From assembly GCA_938003835.1 (NCBI GenBank), contig CALKXJ010000008.1:62001-126000 (forward strand): a DNA stretch of 64,000 bases, read 5' to 3'. Both the position numbers and the translations under genes were made by a program. This document shows positions 44,609 through 52,572 of the stretch, piece by piece (position 1 is the first letter of the stretch; the number at the start of each line of letters is the position of its first letter). The notes beneath the pieces are model-generated. The model did no database searches. It saw nothing but the letters and a program-made list of their open reading frames with translations, and was not told the DNA's origin. Source of the DNA: an uncultured Bryobacteraceae bacterium. Its GTDB lineage: Bacteria; Acidobacteriota; Terriglobia; Bryobacterales; Bryobacteraceae.

Positions 44609-45042
44609 AGTTGACGCGCCGGTACCGCTTTGCAGCCTCGCACCGGCTCCACCGGCCGGGCTGGTCCGAGGAGACAAACCGGCTGGTCTACGGCAAGTGC
44701 AACAACCCGCACGGCCACGGCCACGATTATCTGCTGGAGGTGACCGTGGCCGGGGCAGTGGATCCGGATTCGGGCCGGGTGGCGGACGTGGCGCGCCTGG
44801 ACGCTCTCGTCCAGGAGGAGGTGATCGGCCCGTTCGATCACGCCAACCTGAACGAGCAGGTCCCGGCCTTCGCCGACCTGGTTCCCACTACGGAGAACCT
44901 CGCCGTGGAGATTCGCGACCGCCTTTTGCGTTGCTGGCGGGAGTGGTTTCCCGCGGGCGGAGCCGAGCTGGAAAAAATCAAGCTCCGCGAGACCCGGCGC
45001 AACATCTTTGAACTGTTTGTCCACGATCATGAAAACCGATAA
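44605..45042 (+). CDS. queD: 6-pyruvoyl-tetrahydropterin / 6-carboxytetrahydropterin synthase
   Basis: 145 residues. The complete active site is visible: zinc ligands H13, H38 and H40, catalytic C32 in [12 protein letters not shown] in PFDHANL, and E in LRETRRN. It converts dihydroneopterin triphosphate to 6-pyruvoyl-tetrahydropterin or, in the queuosine pathway, to 6-carboxytetrahydropterin. The KCNNP form resembles eukaryotic-type PTPS as much as E. coli QueD. Its start overlaps the upstream paralogue (ATGA), and its last 14 bases overlap folE, which makes its substrate. Confidence 0.86.
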   Translation: MKLTRRYRFAASHRLHRPGWSEETNRLVYGKCNNPHGHGHDYLLEVTVAGAVDPDSGRVADVARLDALVQEEVIGPFDHANLNEQVPAFADLVPTTENLAVEIRDRLLRCWREWFPAGGAELEKIKLRETRRNIFELFVHDHENR

Positions 45043-45643
45043 GGCTTTGGTAAAAGTGATGCCTGCCCGGCAGCAGGAGTCGACGCTGGCTCAACTGGTC
45101 GAGCAGATGCTCGTCGAGCTAGGCGAAGACCCGAGCCGCGACGGTCTCGTCAAGACTCCCAAGCGCGTCGCCGACGCCCTGCGGTTCCTCACCGAGGGCT
45201 ACCGCATGAATCTCGAGAAGATCGTCAACGGCGCGCTCTTCACCGTCAAGTACGACGAGATGGTGATCGTCCGCGACATCGAGTTCTTCAGCCTGTGCGA
45301 GCACCACATGCTGCCCTTCTTCGGCAAGATGCACGTCGCCTACATCCCGAAGGACAAGGTCATCGGGCTGAGCAAGATTCCGCGCATCGTGGACATGTTC
45401 GCCCGCCGTCTTCAGGTCCAGGAGCGGCTGACGCAAGAGGTGGCCGAGACCATCCAGAAGATCACGGAACCCCGCGGCGTCGGCGTCGTGTGCGAGGCGA
45501 GGCACTTCTGCATGATGATGCGCGGCGTCGAAAAGCAGCACTCGGGCGCCGTCACCAGCGCGATGCTCGGGGCCTTCCGCACGCGGCGCGAAACGCGCGA
45601 GGAGTTCCTCTCGCTGGTAGGCCGCAACGGCCTCACCTTCTAG
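45029..45643 (+). CDS. folE: GTP cyclohydrolase I
   Basis: 204 residues from ATG 45029; a TTG at 45008 is less likely. FolE signatures are clear: [31 protein letters not shown] with the zinc ligands C and H, and [20 protein letters not shown]. It converts GTP to dihydroneopterin triphosphate, the common precursor for folate, queuosine and tetrahydrobiopterin. Overlap with the pterin synthase gene puts three consecutive pterin genes in one operon. Confidence 0.93.
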   Translation: MKTDKALVKVMPARQQESTLAQLVEQMLVELGEDPSRDGLVKTPKRVADALRFLTEGYRMNLEKIVNGALFTVKYDEMVIVRDIEFFSLCEHHMLPFFGKMHVAYIPKDKVIGLSKIPRIVDMFARRLQVQERLTQEVAETIQKITEPRGVGVVCEARHFCMMMRGVEKQHSGAVTSAMLGAFRTRRETREEFLSLVGRNGLTF

Positions 45644-45660
45644 CCGGTGTGCCCCTAGGC

Positions 45661-45690
45661 TTGAGCCGCCCAGACGGCGGCCGCTATGCT
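45661..45690 (+). promoter_or_regulatory. Promoter-like element for the 122-residue hypothetical gene
   Basis: TTGAGC (45661-45666) and TATGCT (45685-45690) are 18 bases apart, and the ATG at 45700 is 9 bases downstream of the -10, preceded by GGTGGGAG. This suggests a separate transcript after folE. Confidence 0.5.
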
Positions 45691-45699
45691 GGTGGGAGC

Positions 45700-46068
45700 A
45701 TGCTCGAGAACTTCCGCGAGTTCGAGGCCGGCCCGGACCCCTTTGGCGATACGTGGAAGGTTCGCTTCGGCTGGCTCCAGACCGCCATTGCCATCCGCCA
45801 CAGTGACTCGGTGGACGTCAAATTCTTCCTCACGAATGGCCGGGACCGGATCGAGCGGGTGGTGGCGATCATGCACCCCGATCTGCTCGAGCTGAGCCGG
45901 GAGCTCCAGCGGCCGCTCACCGACGCCTGGGTGATGAAGCTCGCCGCCCTGCACCTCAAGCACGTGGTTGAAACCGGCGAGGATTTTGAGAAGACGCTGG
46001 TGACGGTGACGCGCGACCAGCTCCGCCGGTACGCGCAAATGCTCGAAGCGACCGGCGCGCGGCGTTGA
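45700..46068 (+). CDS. Hypothetical protein
   Basis: 122 residues from ATG 45700. It begins LENFREFEAGPDPFGDTWKV and contains a beta-rich N-terminal half and a helical C-terminus (TDAWVMKLAALHLKHVVETG). No signal peptide, membrane segment or known motif is evident. It has its own promoter-like sequence. A lineage-specific cytoplasmic protein is the most that can be said. Confidence 0.65.
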   Translation: MLENFREFEAGPDPFGDTWKVRFGWLQTAIAIRHSDSVDVKFFLTNGRDRIERVVAIMHPDLLELSRELQRPLTDAWVMKLAALHLKHVVETGEDFEKTLVTVTRDQLRRYAQMLEATGARR

Positions 46069-46119
46069 GCCGGCCCGCCGATGCTAAGCTGAGGAAAGCC
46101 GCACCTGCTCGAGCCGACA

Positions 46120-47430
46120 ATGCTGAGCCGGAAGCTCAAGGAGATGGGCGTGGTGGGCGCCGGTGGCGCCGGTTTCCCCACTTATGTGAAGGCCAGCTCG
46201 CCCGTGGAGTTCGTGCTGGCCAACGGCGCCGAGTGCGAGCCCCTGCTGCACAAAGACGCCGAGATCATGCAGCACTTCCCCGCCGAGATCCTCTCCGGCA
46301 TGCAGGCGATGATCGAGGCCACCGGCGCGCGCAAGGGCTATTTCGGCATCAAGGAGAAGAACCGCGCCGCCATCCAGGCCATCGAGCCGGAAGCTCGCGC
46401 CCGGGGCGTCGAGATGGTGCTGCTCGGCGACTTCTACCCTTCCGGCGACGAGTTTGAACTCGTCTACACCGCCACGGGGCGCCTGATCCCGGCGGCAGGG
46501 ATACCGCTTCAGGTCGGCTGCGTCGTCAACAACGTCGAGACGCTCTACAACGTTCACTGGGCGGCGCGCGACGTACCGGTGACGCGAAAGTTTGTCTCCG
46601 TCAGCGGCGCTGTCCGGCGGCCGAAGAGCTTCTGGGTGCCCGTCGGCACCCGCTTTGGCGACCTCATCGAGATCTGCGGAGGAGCCACCGTGGACGACTT
46701 CGGCCTGTTCGTCAGCGGCATCATGATGGGTACGCTCACCTTCGATCCGGACGAAGTGGTGACCAAGACGACGGCCGGCCTGATCGTGCTGCCGCGCGAG
46801 CACTACCTGGTGGAGCGCAAAAGCCGGCCGGTGGCGGCGATGAACCGCATCGGCAAGTCGGCCTGCGATCAGTGCAGCTACTGCACGGAGTTTTGCCCAC
46901 GCTATCTGCTCGGCTACGACGTCCAGCCCCACAAGGTGATGCGCACACTCGGCTTCACGCTCTCGGGCAAGGCGCTCTGGAACCAGTGGGCCGACCTGTG
47001 CTGCGCTTGCGGCCTCTGCACCCTTTACGCCTGTCCGGAAGACCTGTTTCCCAAGGAGGCCTGCGACCAGGCCAAGGCGGAGATGCGGGCCGCGGGCTTC
47101 CGCTACAAGCAGCCACACCCGCCCCAGGTCCATCCCATGAAAGAGTTCCGGCGCGTTCCGCTCGCGCTGCTGCGCAAGCGCCTCAAGGTGGATGAATACG
47201 AGTGCGACACTCCTTACGAGCCGATCGACTGGAAGCCCGCACGGGTTCGCCTGCCGCTCAGCCAGCATGTGGGCAAACCCGCGTCTGCCGTGGTTCAGCC
47301 CGGCGACCGGGTCAAGAGGGGAGATTGCGTTGCCCGCGTGGCAGAGGACCAGCTCGGAACCAACATTCACGCCAGCATCGACGGCAAGGTGCGCACCGTC
47401 GCCGAAACCTATATCGAGATCGAGGCGTAG
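46120..47430 (+). CDS. PduS/RnfC-like iron-sulfur flavoprotein
   Basis: 436 residues. A Rossmann-type RnfC core opens the protein (KEMGVVGAGGAGFPTYVK, about 7-24, and NGAECEPLLHKDAEIM), followed by an SLBB-type segment, two 4Fe-4S motifs (C249-x2-C252-x2-C255-x3-C259 and C294-x2-C297-x2-C300-x4-C305) and a C-terminal barrel-like domain. This order matches PduS, the cobalamin reductase of propanediol-utilising microcompartments, and the soluble part of RnfC. It likely oxidises NADH and passes electrons to cobalamin or an Fe-S partner. The PduT-like shell gene follows after 9 bases. Confidence 0.85.
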   Translation: MLSRKLKEMGVVGAGGAGFPTYVKASSPVEFVLANGAECEPLLHKDAEIMQHFPAEILSGMQAMIEATGARKGYFGIKEKNRAAIQAIEPEARARGVEMVLLGDFYPSGDEFELVYTATGRLIPAAGIPLQVGCVVNNVETLYNVHWAARDVPVTRKFVSVSGAVRRPKSFWVPVGTRFGDLIEICGGATVDDFGLFVSGIMMGTLTFDPDEVVTKTTAGLIVLPREHYLVERKSRPVAAMNRIGKSACDQCSYCTEFCPRYLLGYDVQPHKVMRTLGFTLSGKALWNQWADLCCACGLCTLYACPEDLFPKEACDQAKAEMRAAGFRYKQPHPPQVHPMKEFRRVPLALLRKRLKVDEYECDTPYEPIDWKPARVRLPLSQHVGKPASAVVQPGDRVKRGDCVARVAEDQLGTNIHASIDGKVRTVAETYIEIEA

Positions 47431-47439
47431 AGAGGCTCC

Positions 47440-47994
47440 ATGGCCGCGAAGAACTCCATCGGGTTGATCGAGCTGGGAAGCATCGCCGCGGGTTTTGAAG
47501 TCTGCGACGCCATGCTCAAAACCGCCGACGTCGAGCTGGTCCTGGCCCGCACCATCTGTTCGGGCAAGTACATGATTCTCATCCGGGGCGATGTCGGCGC
47601 GATCCGGGCCGCCGTGGAGGCGGGCTCGCAGGCGGGTCACTTTTCCGTCATCGACACGTTCATCATTCCCAACGTCCATCCCTCGATCTTTCCGGCGATC
47701 TCCGGGACGGCGAAGGTGGAGGCGCTCGAGGCGCTCGGCGTAATCGAATCCTTCTCGGTGGCCTCCCTGATCGAGGGCGCGGACGCAATGGCCAAGTCGG
47801 CCAACGTGCGGCTCGTCGAGGTGCGGCTGGCCATGGCGCTGGGCGGGAAGGCTTTCGCCTCGGTCACCGGCAGCGTGGCCGCGGTGCGCGCCGCGGTCGA
47901 GGCGGGCGCGGCCGTCATCGCCCGCAAAGGGCTGCTCGTGAACAAAGTCGTCATCCCGCAACCCAGGCCGGAGCTGTTGAGCGAGATGATCTGA
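47440..47994 (+). CDS. Tandem-BMC shell protein, PduT-like
   Basis: 184 residues made of two bacterial-microcompartment domains (about 5-90 and 95-184: SIGLIELGSIAAGFEVCDAM, then KVEALEALGVIESFSVASLI). C40 in RTICSGKYMI lies at the pore loop where PduT of Salmonella binds a 4Fe-4S cluster through one cysteine per subunit. Such trimers sit in the facets of the protein shell and are thought to move electrons across it. The gene is flanked by a PduS-like flavoprotein and an aldolase; no hexamer (BMC-H) or pentamer gene is in the window. Confidence 0.88.
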   Translation: MAAKNSIGLIELGSIAAGFEVCDAMLKTADVELVLARTICSGKYMILIRGDVGAIRAAVEAGSQAGHFSVIDTFIIPNVHPSIFPAISGTAKVEALEALGVIESFSVASLIEGADAMAKSANVRLVEVRLAMALGGKAFASVTGSVAAVRAAVEAGAAVIARKGLLVNKVVIPQPRPELLSEMI

Positions 47995-48002
47995 GGGCCG
48001 CC

Positions 48003-48788
48003 ATGACACCTGAGGCTTCCAGTCGCCTCCGCACGAACCGTTTGTCGGAGGTTTTGAGCCGCCAGGGCTTCGTGCTTGGCACGTTTCTTGAGATTCCCGC
48101 GCCGCAAATCGTCGAGATCCTGGGCCTGGCGGGCTTTGACTTTGTCGTCATCGACCGCGAGCACGGCACGATCGACCTCGAAACCGCGGAGAATCTGATC
48201 CGCGCCGCCGCCACCACCGGCGTCTCGCCTCTGGTGCGCGTGGCCGCCTGCGACCCGGTGCTCATCCGCCAGCCGCTCGACATGGGCGCCTCAGGCATCC
48301 ATGTACCGCAGATCGAATCGGCCGAGCAGGCGCGCCAGGCCGTGCGGGCCGCCAAGTTCTTTCCCGCGGGCGAGCGCGGCCTCCAGCCCTACGTGCGCGC
48401 CGCCGGCTACCGCGCCTTCCCCACGGCGGAATTCCTGCGCCAGAGCAACGAAGAGGTCACCATTGTGTTGCATATCGAGGGGGAACGGGGAGTGGCCGCT
48501 TTCGAGGAGATCGCCCAGGTCGACGGTGTCGACGTCGCCTTTCTCGGCCCCTACGACCTGTCGCAGTCGCTCGGCATTCCCGGGCAGGTGGACAGCCCGC
48601 TCGTCAAGGAGAAGATGGCGGGCATCGTCGAGGCGGCCCGGGGCAAGCGGCTGGCCATCGGCACCTACTGCGACGATGTCGAGAAGGCTCTCGAGTGGAA
48701 AGCCCTCGGCGTCACCTATCTCGCAGTCAGCCTGGATGCCGGTCTGCTGCTCAAGGCGGCGCGGGCCGTCGTCTCGCGCCTGAAGTGA
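48003..48788 (+). CDS. HpcH/HpaI class II aldolase (2-keto-3-deoxy-sugar-acid type)
   Basis: 261 residues. The active-site blocks of the HpaI/YfaU family are present: FDFVVIDREHGTID, VPQIESAEQARQAV with the metal-binding glutamate, and FLGPYDLSQSLGIPGQ with the metal-binding aspartate. Members reversibly cleave 2-keto-3-deoxy-rhamnonate, -glucarate or related acids to pyruvate and an aldehyde (lactaldehyde, tartronate semialdehyde). It starts 8 bases after the shell-protein gene, so it is likely part of the same transcript and pathway. Confidence 0.88.
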   Translation: MTPEASSRLRTNRLSEVLSRQGFVLGTFLEIPAPQIVEILGLAGFDFVVIDREHGTIDLETAENLIRAAATTGVSPLVRVAACDPVLIRQPLDMGASGIHVPQIESAEQARQAVRAAKFFPAGERGLQPYVRAAGYRAFPTAEFLRQSNEEVTIVLHIEGERGVAAFEEIAQVDGVDVAFLGPYDLSQSLGIPGQVDSPLVKEKMAGIVEAARGKRLAIGTYCDDVEKALEWKALGVTYLAVSLDAGLLLKAARAVVSRLK

Positions 48789-48813
48789 AGCGCGGCGCTC
48801 TTCCGCGTAAGAT
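48785..48813 (+). promoter_or_regulatory. Promoter-like element, leaderless start for the ThuA gene
   Basis: GTGAAG (48785-48790), 17 bases, TAAGAT (48808-48813), then 7 bases to ATG 48821. The -35 overlaps the end of the aldolase gene. Confidence 0.4.
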
Positions 48814-48820
48814 AGCGGCT

Positions 48821-49864
48821 ATGTTCTCTGTTGCCGTCTGGTTTCTTTTCGTCGCCGTTCCGGGGGCCGCAGGCGAGCCATGGGTGGTTTATGAAGGCGC
48901 GAGCGGCCCGGGCCGGGGCAGGCACATCGTACTCGTTTCGGGCGACGAGGAGTATCGCTCCGAGGAGGCCCTTCCGCAACTCGGCCGGATCCTGGCGCGC
49001 CGGCATGGCTTCCGCGCCACCGTGCTGTTTGCGATCGACCGCACCGACGGCACGATCAACCCGGACGAGCGGGGCAACATCCCGGGTCTCGAGGCGCTGG
49101 CCACGGCCGACCTGATGATCCTGTTCACCCGCTTCCGCGAACTCGCCGACGAGCAGATGAAATACATCGACGAATACGTCCACTCCGGCCGGCCGATCAT
49201 CGGCATTCGAACGGCGACCCACGCCTTTCGCTATGGCGAGGACTCGGCGAGTCCATACCGGCACTACGACTTCCGCTCGAAGAGCTGGGAGGGAGGCTTC
49301 GGCCGGCAGGTGCTCGGTGAGACCTGGATCAGCCACCACGGCCATCACGGTGTGCAGAGCACGCGCGGCGTGATCGTGCCCGAGCAGAGAGACCATCCCA
49401 TTGTGCGCGGCGCCGAAGACATCTGGGGGCCGAGCGACGTCTACACGGTCCGGCTGCCGCTTCCGGGCGATTCAACCCCCCTCGTGCTCGGACAGGTGCT
49501 CGAGGGGATGCGCCCCACTGACAAGCCCGTCTCCGGCGTCTACGCGGTCGAGATCGGAGGAAAGCGCGTCGAGAAGACGCCCAACGATCCGATGATGCCC
49601 GTGGCCTGGGTACGCACCTTCACCGGCCGCAGCGGCAAACCCGCCCGCGTCTTTACGACGACGATGGGCGCCGCCGTGGATTTTGAGAGCGAAGGCCTCC
49701 GGCGGCTGCTCGTCAACGCCGTCTACTGGTGCCTGGGGATGGAAGATCGAATCCCTGCGCGCGCCGATGTCCGGCTGGTGGGCGCCTATCGGCCCACGTT
49801 TTTCGGCTTCGGCAGCTACCGCCGCGGGCTGAAACCCGCCGATTTTGCGCTGCCGCCCGAGTAA
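48821..49864 (+). CDS. ThuA-like domain protein, exported
   Basis: 347 residues from ATG 48821, opening a signal peptide (MFSVAVWFLFVAVPGAAG). The ThuA-like (glutamine-amidotransferase-like) fold shows VSGDEEYRSEEALPQLGRIL, GRPIIGIRTATHAFRYG and WISHHGHHGVQST near the active-site region. Members occur in trehalose utilisation and glycan degradation clusters; the activity is unknown. It is common in Planctomycetes and Acidobacteria gene sets. A possible terminator follows at 49871. Confidence 0.82.
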   Translation: MFSVAVWFLFVAVPGAAGEPWVVYEGASGPGRGRHIVLVSGDEEYRSEEALPQLGRILARRHGFRATVLFAIDRTDGTINPDERGNIPGLEALATADLMILFTRFRELADEQMKYIDEYVHSGRPIIGIRTATHAFRYGEDSASPYRHYDFRSKSWEGGFGRQVLGETWISHHGHHGVQSTRGVIVPEQRDHPIVRGAEDIWGPSDVYTVRLPLPGDSTPLVLGQVLEGMRPTDKPVSGVYAVEIGGKRVEKTPNDPMMPVAWVRTFTGRSGKPARVFTTTMGAAVDFESEGLRRLLVNAVYWCLGMEDRIPARADVRLVGAYRPTFFGFGSYRRGLKPADFALPPE

Positions 49865-49870
49865 GTGGCG

Positions 49871-49889
49871 CCCGGCCGGCGCCGGGTTT
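49871..49889 (+). terminator. Possible weak terminator after the ThuA gene
   Basis: CCCGGC and GCCGGG (49871-49876 and 49881-49886) form a 6-pair stem with a 4-base loop, followed by TTT. The short T-run makes rho-independent activity uncertain. Confidence 0.4.
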
Positions 49890-49912
49890 AGACTGGGAGG
49901 CGGACTGGAGGG

Positions 49913-49929
49913 CACGGGGATTCCCCGTG
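49913..49929. repeat. Perfect 7-base inverted repeat upstream of aqpZ
   Basis: CACGGGG (49913-49919) and CCCCGTG (49923-49929) flank an ATT loop. The palindrome could be an operator for the aquaporin gene or part of a transcription end; there is no T-run after it. Confidence 0.4.
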
Positions 49930-50008
49930 ACGGCTGCTCGCGACTGACCCCTTAGACCACTCTTCGAACGGAATCCCGGTACCCCCAGCCCGGAAAGGAC
50001 GGTTCCAG

Positions 50009-50707
<699 letters not shown>

Positions 50708-50784
50708 CGTTCAGCCCGCGGAGTGTGTACATTCTGCGGGAAGCTACGAATTGGTCGTCAGATCGGAGTCGGTCGCGCCGGTTC

Positions 50785-50796
50785 TACAATGTAAGT
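50785..50796 (+). promoter_or_regulatory. -10-like element, leaderless start for the S55-like protein
   Basis: TACAAT (50785-50790) is 6 bases before GTG 50797. No convincing -35 hexamer at 16-18 bases. Confidence 0.35.
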
Positions 50797-52572
50797 GTGG
50801 CCGCCCTCCGATTGCTGGCCTTGGCCGCCTTTGCGGCGGCGCTCGCGGGCCAGACGAGCTTTTTCCCCCTCAGGGAGGTCCGGCCGGGTTTAAGGGGAAC
50901 CGGAAAGACGGTTTTCTCCGGCGACCGCATCGAGGAGTTTTCCGTCGAGATCCTGGGCGTGCTCGAGAACGCCGGGCCGAAGCAGTCGGTCGTGCTGGCG
51001 CGCCTCGGCGGCGGCCTCCTGGAGAAGACCGGTGTGCTCCAGGGCATGAGCGGCAGCCCGGTCTATATTGACGGCAAGCTGCTGGGCGCGGTCGCCTTCA
51101 CCTTTGCCTTTTCCACCGAGCCGCTCGCCGGGATCCGGCCGATCGAAGACATGCTGCGGCCGGCGGAGCCGCGTGGCCGGCGCGCGCCGCAAGCCCGCGT
51201 CTCGCTCGAGGACCGGCAGCTGACGCACGTCTTCGCTCCGCGCCAGGAGTTTGTCTGGGGCCAGTCGCGTCTGGTCCAGATCGCGACACCGCTCAGCTTT
51301 GCCGGCTTCACGCGCGGCACCATCGAGGCGTTTGCGTCCGAGCTCCGGGCCCTGGGCCTCGAGCCGGCCCAGGGGGTCGCGGGCGGCGGCCGGCCTTCGA
51401 CCCAACTCGGCGATCCCAAAGCCCTCCGGCCCGGCTCGGCCATCAGCGTCCAGCTCCTGGCAGGCGACATGAGCGTGAGCGCGGACGGCACCGTCACGCA
51501 CATCGACGGCAACAGGATCTACGCTTTCGGTCACCGATTCCTTTCCGTCGGCGCCACCGAGCTTCCGTTTGCGCGCTCCGAGGTTCTTACCGTGGCCCCC
51601 AACCTCGCCACCTCTTTCAAGATCTCGGCCGCGCGCGAGTGGATGGGCGCCGTCACCAGCGATTCGAGCACGGGTATCAGCGGGGAACTCGGGCGGCGGG
51701 CGCGGATGATTCCCGTCTCGATCTCCGTCGTCGCCTGGGGTGAGGGCAAACAACCGGAGCGGCGCACGGACTATCGCCTGGAAATGGTCGACGACCGGTA
51801 CCTCTCCCCCTTCCTCCTCCAGATGGCGGTCTATTCGGCCATCGACGCGACTGAGCGCACGCTCGGCACCGGGAGCCTGGCCCTGCGAGGGCAGGTGGAG
51901 TTCGAGGACGGCACTCCCCCGTTGCGTCTCGACGAGATGTATGCCGGAGAGGGCAACGTTCCGCTTCAGGTCTCCCTGGCGGCGGCTCTGCCCATGGCCT
52001 ATGTGCTCCAGGGAGGCTTCGACACGCTCCGTCCGAAGAGCGTGTCCCTGGCGGTGGACGTCTTCGATGAAAAGCGCCAGTGGCAGATCGAGCAGGTCTG
52101 GCCGTCCCGCAAAGCGGTCCGGCCGGGCGAGGAGATCGAGCTGAATATCCTTTTGGCCGGCCAGAACGGCGAGGATCTGCTCAAGAAACTGCGCTACCGT
52201 ATCGCACCGGGCGCCCGCACCGGAACTTACAACATCACCGTCTCCGACGGCCTGACGGCGAACTTGAGCGAGTACCAGCGGCTGGCGGCGGCCAAGATGC
52301 GCTCTCCCTCGCAACTGGTTTCCCTGCTGAATGGCTTGCGGAGCAACACGCACGCCTACGTGCGCATCTGGAGGACGGAGCCCGGCTTCCGGCTCCAGGG
52401 CGAAGACCTGCCGGGTCCGCCGACCTCAGTGGCGCTGGTGCTCGGCCGCGGGCAAACTTCGGGAGGCGGCGCCGAGCTGGCGACGACCTCCGAGATCGCC
52501 GAGCTGCGCGTCCCGGTGGGCAACGCCGTCGTTTCCGGCGCCAAGACGATTCAGGTGGAGGTCCGAGAATGA
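50797..52572 (+). CDS. SpoIVB peptidase S55-like protein, exported, with permuted motif order
   Basis: 591 residues from GTG 50797, which starts a signal peptide (ALRLLALAAFAAALAGQ). The block VLQGMSGSPVYIDGKLLGAV (about 80-99) matches the catalytic-serine segment of SpoIVB-type S55 peptidases (S85 or S87), and RIYAFGHRFLSVG (H246) matches the catalytic-histidine segment. In SpoIVB the histidine precedes the serine; here the order is reversed. The C-terminal 300 residues look beta-rich. A non-sporulating relative may act as an envelope protease or binding protein. It overlaps the beta-propeller gene as ATGA. Confidence 0.72.
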   Translation: MAALRLLALAAFAAALAGQTSFFPLREVRPGLRGTGKTVFSGDRIEEFSVEILGVLENAGPKQSVVLARLGGGLLEKTGVLQGMSGSPVYIDGKLLGAVAFTFAFSTEPLAGIRPIEDMLRPAEPRGRRAPQARVSLEDRQLTHVFAPRQEFVWGQSRLVQIATPLSFAGFTRGTIEAFASELRALGLEPAQGVAGGGRPSTQLGDPKALRPGSAISVQLLAGDMSVSADGTVTHIDGNRIYAFGHRFLSVGATELPFARSEVLTVAPNLATSFKISAAREWMGAVTSDSSTGISGELGRRARMIPVSISVVAWGEGKQPERRTDYRLEMVDDRYLSPFLLQMAVYSAIDATERTLGTGSLALRGQVEFEDGTPPLRLDEMYAGEGNVPLQVSLAAALPMAYVLQGGFDTLRPKSVSLAVDVFDEKRQWQIEQVWPSRKAVRPGEEIELNILLAGQNGEDLLKKLRYRIAPGARTGTYNITVSDGLTANLSEYQRLAAAKMRSPSQLVSLLNGLRSNTHAYVRIWRTEPGFRLQGEDLPGPPTSVALVLGRGQTSGGGAELATTSEIAELRVPVGNAVVSGAKTIQVEVRE

